Shown here one piece after another: positions 60,408 to 64,000 of a stretch of DNA of 64,000 nt. A model generated the notes under the pieces. The model did not search any database. It had not been told where the DNA came from and worked only from the letters and a program-made list of their open reading frames with translations. The position numbers were made by a program, and so were the translations under genes. This DNA is from Castellaniella hirudinis_A (GTDB taxonomy: Bacteria > Pseudomonadota > Gammaproteobacteria > Burkholderiales > Burkholderiaceae_B), in the NCBI RefSeq assembly GCF_047468865.1, contig NZ_JBLGTV010000016.1:1-64000 (forward strand). The letters run 5' to 3'. The stretch's first letter is position 1. Every line of letters starts with the position of its first letter.

Positions 60408-62066
60408 ATGCAGGAACTTCAGGTCATCATCGCCTTCAGCGGGTTCATCGCCCTGCTGCTGTGGGGCGTGCATATGGTGCAAACCGGGGTGCAACGGGCC
60501 TTCGGCAAAACCCTGGGATTGTGGATGGGACGCGCCATGGGGTCGCTGCCGCGCGCCTTCGGCACCGGCCTGGTGATCACCGCCGCCATCCAGAGCAGCA
60601 CCGCCACGGGCTTGATGATCACTGGTTTCGCCGTCACCGGCCTGGTCTCCCTGGTGCCCGGCCTGGCCGCCATGCTGGGGGCCAACGTCGGCACCACGCT
60701 GATCGTCCAGGCCCTGTCCTTCAACCCCACCGCCCTGGCGCCCGGCTTGATCCTGGTCGGGGTCTGGATGTTCCGCCATTATGCCCCGGGGCGCGCACGC
60801 GACCTGGGCCGCGCCTTCATCGGCCTGGGTCTGCTGCTGCTGTCGCTGAACGAACTGGTCACCATGTTCGAGCCCCTGAAAAACGCCCCCATGCTGGGCA
60901 CGGCGCTGGACGCCCTGGGCGACGCCCCGGTGCTGGCGCTGATCGCCAGCACGGCGCTGACCTGGGCCTCGCATTCCAGCGTAGCCGTGGTGGTGCTGAT
61001 CATGTCCCTGGCCCTGCACGGCCTGGCCGACCCCGCCCTGGCCTATACCCTGGTGCTGGGGGCCAACCTGGGCACCGCCATCAACCCCGTGCTGGAAGGC
61101 GGGCACGACGACAACCCGGCCTCGCGCCGCCTGCCGGTGGGCAACCTGGGCACCCGCGTGGCGGGCTGCGCGCTGGGCATGGCCCTGCTGCCCTGGGCCG
61201 ACCCCATCATGCACGCCCTGGGCAGCGACGCCGCGCACAGCGTGGCCAATTTCCACTTGATTTTCAACCTGGCGGTGGCCCTGTGCTTCATGCCGGTGCT
61301 ACGGCCCTACGCCCGCCTGCTGCGCCGCTTCCTGCCCCAGCGCAGCGACCCGGACGACCCCGCGCGCCCGCGCTACCTGGACGCCTCCGCCCGCGAAGTG
61401 CCCGCCGTGGCCCTGGGCCAGGCCGCCCGCGAAGCCCTGCGCCTGACCGACCTGCTGCGCGAATCCTTGCAACTGACCCAGCACGCCCTGCTGCGCAACG
61501 ACGGCCAGGCCATCGGCCGCGCCCGCTACCTCAACGGCGTGATCGGCCAGCTGGATCAGTCCATCACCACGTTCCTGGCCACCCAGGATCAGGAAAGCCT
61601 CAGCGCCGAGGACGAGCAATACCTGAAATTGATTCTCGATTTCTCCATGAACATCGCGCACGCCGCCAGCGTTTCGGGCATGGGCCTGCTGGGCCACGCC
61701 AGCCGTCTGCACAAAAAGCACTGGGCGCTGGACACCGGCCAGAAGGCCGAACTCGCCGACACGCTGGAGCGCCTGCAGCGCAACCTGCGCCAGGCCGCCG
61801 CGCTGTTCGTATCCGCCGACCGCCAGGTGGCCCGCAACCTGGCCTTCGAAAAAGAATACTTCCGCAGCCTGGAAGCCAAAGCCGCCGAGCGCCATCTGGA
61901 GCGCATCAAGACCGGCCTGCTGGACGCCGCCGAAATCGGCGCCTTCTATCTGGAAATCCTGCGCGACACGGGGGGCATCAACGCGTACCTGGTGAATGCG
62001 GCGGCCTACCCCATCCTGGCCCGGCACGGCGAACTCCGCCCGAACCGCCTGCGCGAGGCCGACTGA
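60408..62066 (+). CDS. Na/Pi cotransporter family protein with C-terminal PhoU-like domain
   Basis: A 552-residue NptA/YjbB-type protein. The membrane half (about 1-310) has the duplicated Na/Pi signature: QSSTATGLMITGFAV with GANVGTTLIVQ, then SHSSVAVVVLIM with GANLGTAINPVLEGG. The C-terminal ~220 residues form a helical PhoU-like domain (DLLRESLQLTQHALL, ILDFSMNIAHAAS). Members export or cotransport phosphate. It starts 14 bp after htpX, so it is likely co-transcribed with it, a link of unknown meaning. Confidence 0.92.
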   Translation: MQELQVIIAFSGFIALLLWGVHMVQTGVQRAFGKTLGLWMGRAMGSLPRAFGTGLVITAAIQSSTATGLMITGFAVTGLVSLVPGLAAMLGANVGTTLIVQALSFNPTALAPGLILVGVWMFRHYAPGRARDLGRAFIGLGLLLLSLNELVTMFEPLKNAPMLGTALDALGDAPVLALIASTALTWASHSSVAVVVLIMSLALHGLADPALAYTLVLGANLGTAINPVLEGGHDDNPASRRLPVGNLGTRVAGCALGMALLPWADPIMHALGSDAAHSVANFHLIFNLAVALCFMPVLRPYARLLRRFLPQRSDPDDPARPRYLDASAREVPAVALGQAAREALRLTDLLRESLQLTQHALLRNDGQAIGRARYLNGVIGQLDQSITTFLATQDQESLSAEDEQYLKLILDFSMNIAHAASVSGMGLLGHASRLHKKHWALDTGQKAELADTLERLQRNLRQAAALFVSADRQVARNLAFEKEYFRSLEAKAAERHLERIKTGLLDAAEIGAFYLEILRDTGGINAYLVNAAAYPILARHGELRPNRLREAD

Positions 62067-62091
62067 GGCGCGGGGTCGGCCAGGCGGGAGC

Positions 62092-64000
62092 CTAGTGGGC
62101 CTCGCCCCAGTCCCGCCCCACGCCTACCTCGGCGATCAGGGGCACGGCCAGCCGGGCCACCCCCGCCATCAATTCGGGCACCCGCTGGCGCAAGATATCC
62201 AGTTCTTCGGGCACGACATCAAACACCAGTTCGTCGTGCACCTGCATCACCATCAGGCTGCGCAAGTCCTGGCCGGACAGCCAGTCCTGCACCGCCACCA
62301 TGGCCATTTTGATCAGATCCGCCGCCGTCCCTTGCATGGGCGCATTGATGGCGGCGCGTTCGGCGGCGGCCGCGCGCGGCCCCTTGGCTCCGGCCAGATC
62401 GGGAAAATACAGGCGGCGGCCGAAGACGGTTTCCACGTAGCCCTGTTCGCGGGCCTGGCGGCGGATGCGATCCATGTAGTCGGCCACGCCGGGATAACGC
62501 ATGAAATAGCGGTCGATGTAGGACTTGGCCGCCGCCCGGGTGATCCCCAGGTTGCTGGCCAGGCCGAATTCGCCCATGCCGTAGATCAAGCCGAAATTGA
62601 TGGCCTTGGCCGCCCGGCGGTGTTCGGCATCCACCTGGTCGGGGGCCACGCCAAAGACCTCGGCGGCGGTAGCGCGGTGGATGTCCAGCCCGTCGGCAAA
62701 GGCCTTGCGCAGATTTTCATCGCCCGACACATGGGCCATGACCCGCAGTTCGATCTGCGAGTAGTCCGCCGACACGATCCGCCCCAGGCTGGCCACGAAG
62801 GCCGAGCGCACCCGCCGCCCTTCGGCGGTGCGCACCGGGATGTTCTGCAGATTGGGATCGGACGACGCCAGCCGCCCCGTGACCACCGCCGCCTGGGCAT
62901 AGCGCGTGTGCACGCGTCCTGTCTCCGGGTTGATCATGCGCGGCAGCTTGTCGGTATAGGTGGATTTCAGCTTGGCGATGCCGCGGTAATCCAGCAGCAG
63001 GCGCGGCAAAGGGTAATCGGCGGCCAGCCGGGTCAGGACTTCTTCGTCCGTGGACGGCGCGCCGCCGGCGGTCTTGCGCAACACGGGCAGCTGCATCTGC
63101 GTGAACAGGATTTCGCCCAGTTGCTTGGGTGAATTCAGATTGAACGGCTGGCCGGCCAGCGCATGCGCCTGGGTTTCGAGATCCAGCATCTGCTGGCCAA
63201 GCTCGTGGCTTTGGCGGGCCAGCACCTGGGCGTCGATGGCCACCCCATTGCGCTCGATGCGCGTCAGCACCGCCGAAGTATCGATTTCCAGTTGATACGT
63301 GCGGGCCAAGCCCTCGTCAGCCAGCACTTTGGGCAGCAGCACCTGGTGCAGGCGCAAGGTGAAATCGGCGTCTTCGGCCGCATAATGCGCAGCCTGATCC
63401 AGGGCCAGTTCGTCAAAGCCGATCTGCTTGGCCCCCTTGCCGCACAGGTCTTCATACGTGGTGCCGGTGATCCCCAGCCACTGGATGCATAAATCCTGCA
63501 AATTGACCCGGCGATGCGACTGCAGCACATAGGCCTGCAGCATGGTGTCGTGCCGCACCCCGCGCAGCGCGACGCCTTCGTTGGCGAAGACATGGCTGTC
63601 GTACTTGGCATTGTGCAGCAGTTTGGGGACCGTGGCGTCTTCCAGCCAGGGGCGCAACTGATCCAGCACCCAGGCCCGATCCAGCTGATCGGGCGTGCCG
63701 GGGGCCGTATGGCCCACGGGAATGTAGGCCGCCTGGCCCGCCCGCACCGACACCGACAAGCCCACCAGACGGGCCGCCATCGGATCCAGGCTGGTGGTCT
63801 CGGTATCCAGGGCAACCAGATCGGCCTGCCGCAGCCGCTGCAGCCACTGGGCGAAATGGTCTTTGTCCAGAATCGTGTCGTACTGCACGCCATCGGGCGC
63901 GGCGGGTACGGCATCCGGCTGGGCCGCGCGCGCATCCTGCGCCGGGATGCGGTCGGATTCGCCCGTGATTTCGCGCAGCCAGGTGCGAAACCCATAGGTT
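62092..64000 (-). CDS. polA: DNA polymerase I, C-terminal part (5' end beyond window)
   Basis: The frame stays open to the right edge, so the N-terminus, including the 5'-3' exonuclease domain, lies outside. Present are the linker (YGFRTWLREITGE), the 3'-5' exonuclease domain with ALDTETTSLDP (intact Asp/Glu, so proofreading is likely), and the polymerase domain with SADYSQIELRVMAH (motif A), RRAAKAINFGLIYGMG (motif B) and MQVHDELVFDV (motif C). It converges on the Na/Pi gene, 25 bp apart. Confidence 0.97.
   Translation of the reverse strand, partial: TYGFRTWLREITGESDRIPAQDARAAQPDAVPAAPDGVQYDTILDKDHFAQWLQRLRQADLVALDTETTSLDPMAARLVGLSVSVRAGQAAYIPVGHTAPGTPDQLDRAWVLDQLRPWLEDATVPKLLHNAKYDSHVFANEGVALRGVRHDTMLQAYVLQSHRRVNLQDLCIQWLGITGTTYEDLCGKGAKQIGFDELALDQAAHYAAEDADFTLRLHQVLLPKVLADEGLARTYQLEIDTSAVLTRIERNGVAIDAQVLARQSHELGQQMLDLETQAHALAGQPFNLNSPKQLGEILFTQMQLPVLRKTAGGAPSTDEEVLTRLAADYPLPRLLLDYRGIAKLKSTYTDKLPRMINPETGRVHTRYAQAAVVTGRLASSDPNLQNIPVRTAEGRRVRSAFVASLGRIVSADYSQIELRVMAHVSGDENLRKAFADGLDIHRATAAEVFGVAPDQVDAEHRRAAKAINFGLIYGMGEFGLASNLGITRAAAKSYIDRYFMRYPGVADYMDRIRRQAREQGYVETVFGRRLYFPDLAGAKGPRAAAAERAAINAPMQGTAADLIKMAMVAVQDWLSGQDLRSLMVMQVHDELVFDVVPEELDILRQRVPELMAGVARLAVPLIAEVGVGRDWGEAH

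Noticed and set aside
1..64000. CRISPR arrays, insertion sequences, prophage genes, toxin-antitoxin pairs, tRNA genes and riboswitches
   Set aside because: No regularly spaced repeats, transposase or integrase motifs, tRNA-like folds or known riboswitch cores were recognised in the genes or spacers. The PIN domain is fused to PhoH and has no antitoxin gene beside it.

Overview
The window is about 64 kb of high-GC chromosome from a betaproteobacterium of the order Burkholderiales. The 5' end of a 16S rRNA gene at the left edge reads like the Alcaligenaceae (Bordetella/Castellaniella-like). The gene set fits that placement: rpsF-priB-rpsR-rplI, hom-thrC with an upstream aminotransferase, alr next to radA, hpnCDE, and a Bordetella-like LPS-core gene neighbourhood. 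The genus cannot be fixed from this window alone. No phage, insertion sequence, CRISPR array or tRNA gene was seen. It is a dense core-genome segment with many 4-bp (ATGA) or 1-bp (TGATG) start/stop overlaps.

Layout. 1-1128: 16S 5' end, then an rRNA leader with two tandem promoters and boxB/boxA antitermination elements. 1129-12600: RNase G, a small lipoprotein, msbA, then a surface-glycan (probably LPS core) cluster of one GT9, one YdcF-type protein, three GT4, one GT2 and two CE4 deacetylases. 12597-20009: dnaE and hrpA. 20136-23841: argA, rfbB, rfbD and yggX. 23942-28756: phoU (with a Pho box), rpiA, a DUF1328/BON envelope-stress pair, a Tat-exported carbonic anhydrase and a PiT phosphate transporter. 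28794-37482: one long leftward run (alr, SDR, radA, tauE/safE, kdkA, potFGHI). 37566-40616: hpnCDE squalene synthesis. 40652-46326: ornithine cyclodeaminase with a divergent Lrp/AsnC regulator, then the threonine operon. 46554-50459: Mth938-like, bcp, PIN-PhoH and pdxA. 50566-53572: dnaB and the S6-PriB-S18-L9 operon. 53888-57498: folE2, dxs and ispA. 57642-64000: rhodanese, EamA transporter, htpX, a Na/Pi cotransporter and the 3' part of polA.

How the genes fit together. Isoprenoid supply (dxs, ispA) could feed squalene synthesis by hpnCDE, although the genes are 14 kb apart and no hopene cyclase is present. MsbA, the glycosyltransferases and deacetylases, KdkA and RfbB/RfbD all point to lipopolysaccharide assembly. 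Three phosphate genes (phoU, pit, Na/Pi-PhoU) are scattered and no pst operon is seen. Most of the window is conserved housekeeping DNA, and I found no convincing new multi-gene system. The points most worth following are the deacetylase/glycosyltransferase cluster, the Pho box of the solitary phoU, the symmetric hrpA/argA promoter, the sigma-54-like site before the carbonic anhydrase, the uncertain pdxA start, and the long disordered extension on PIN-PhoH.
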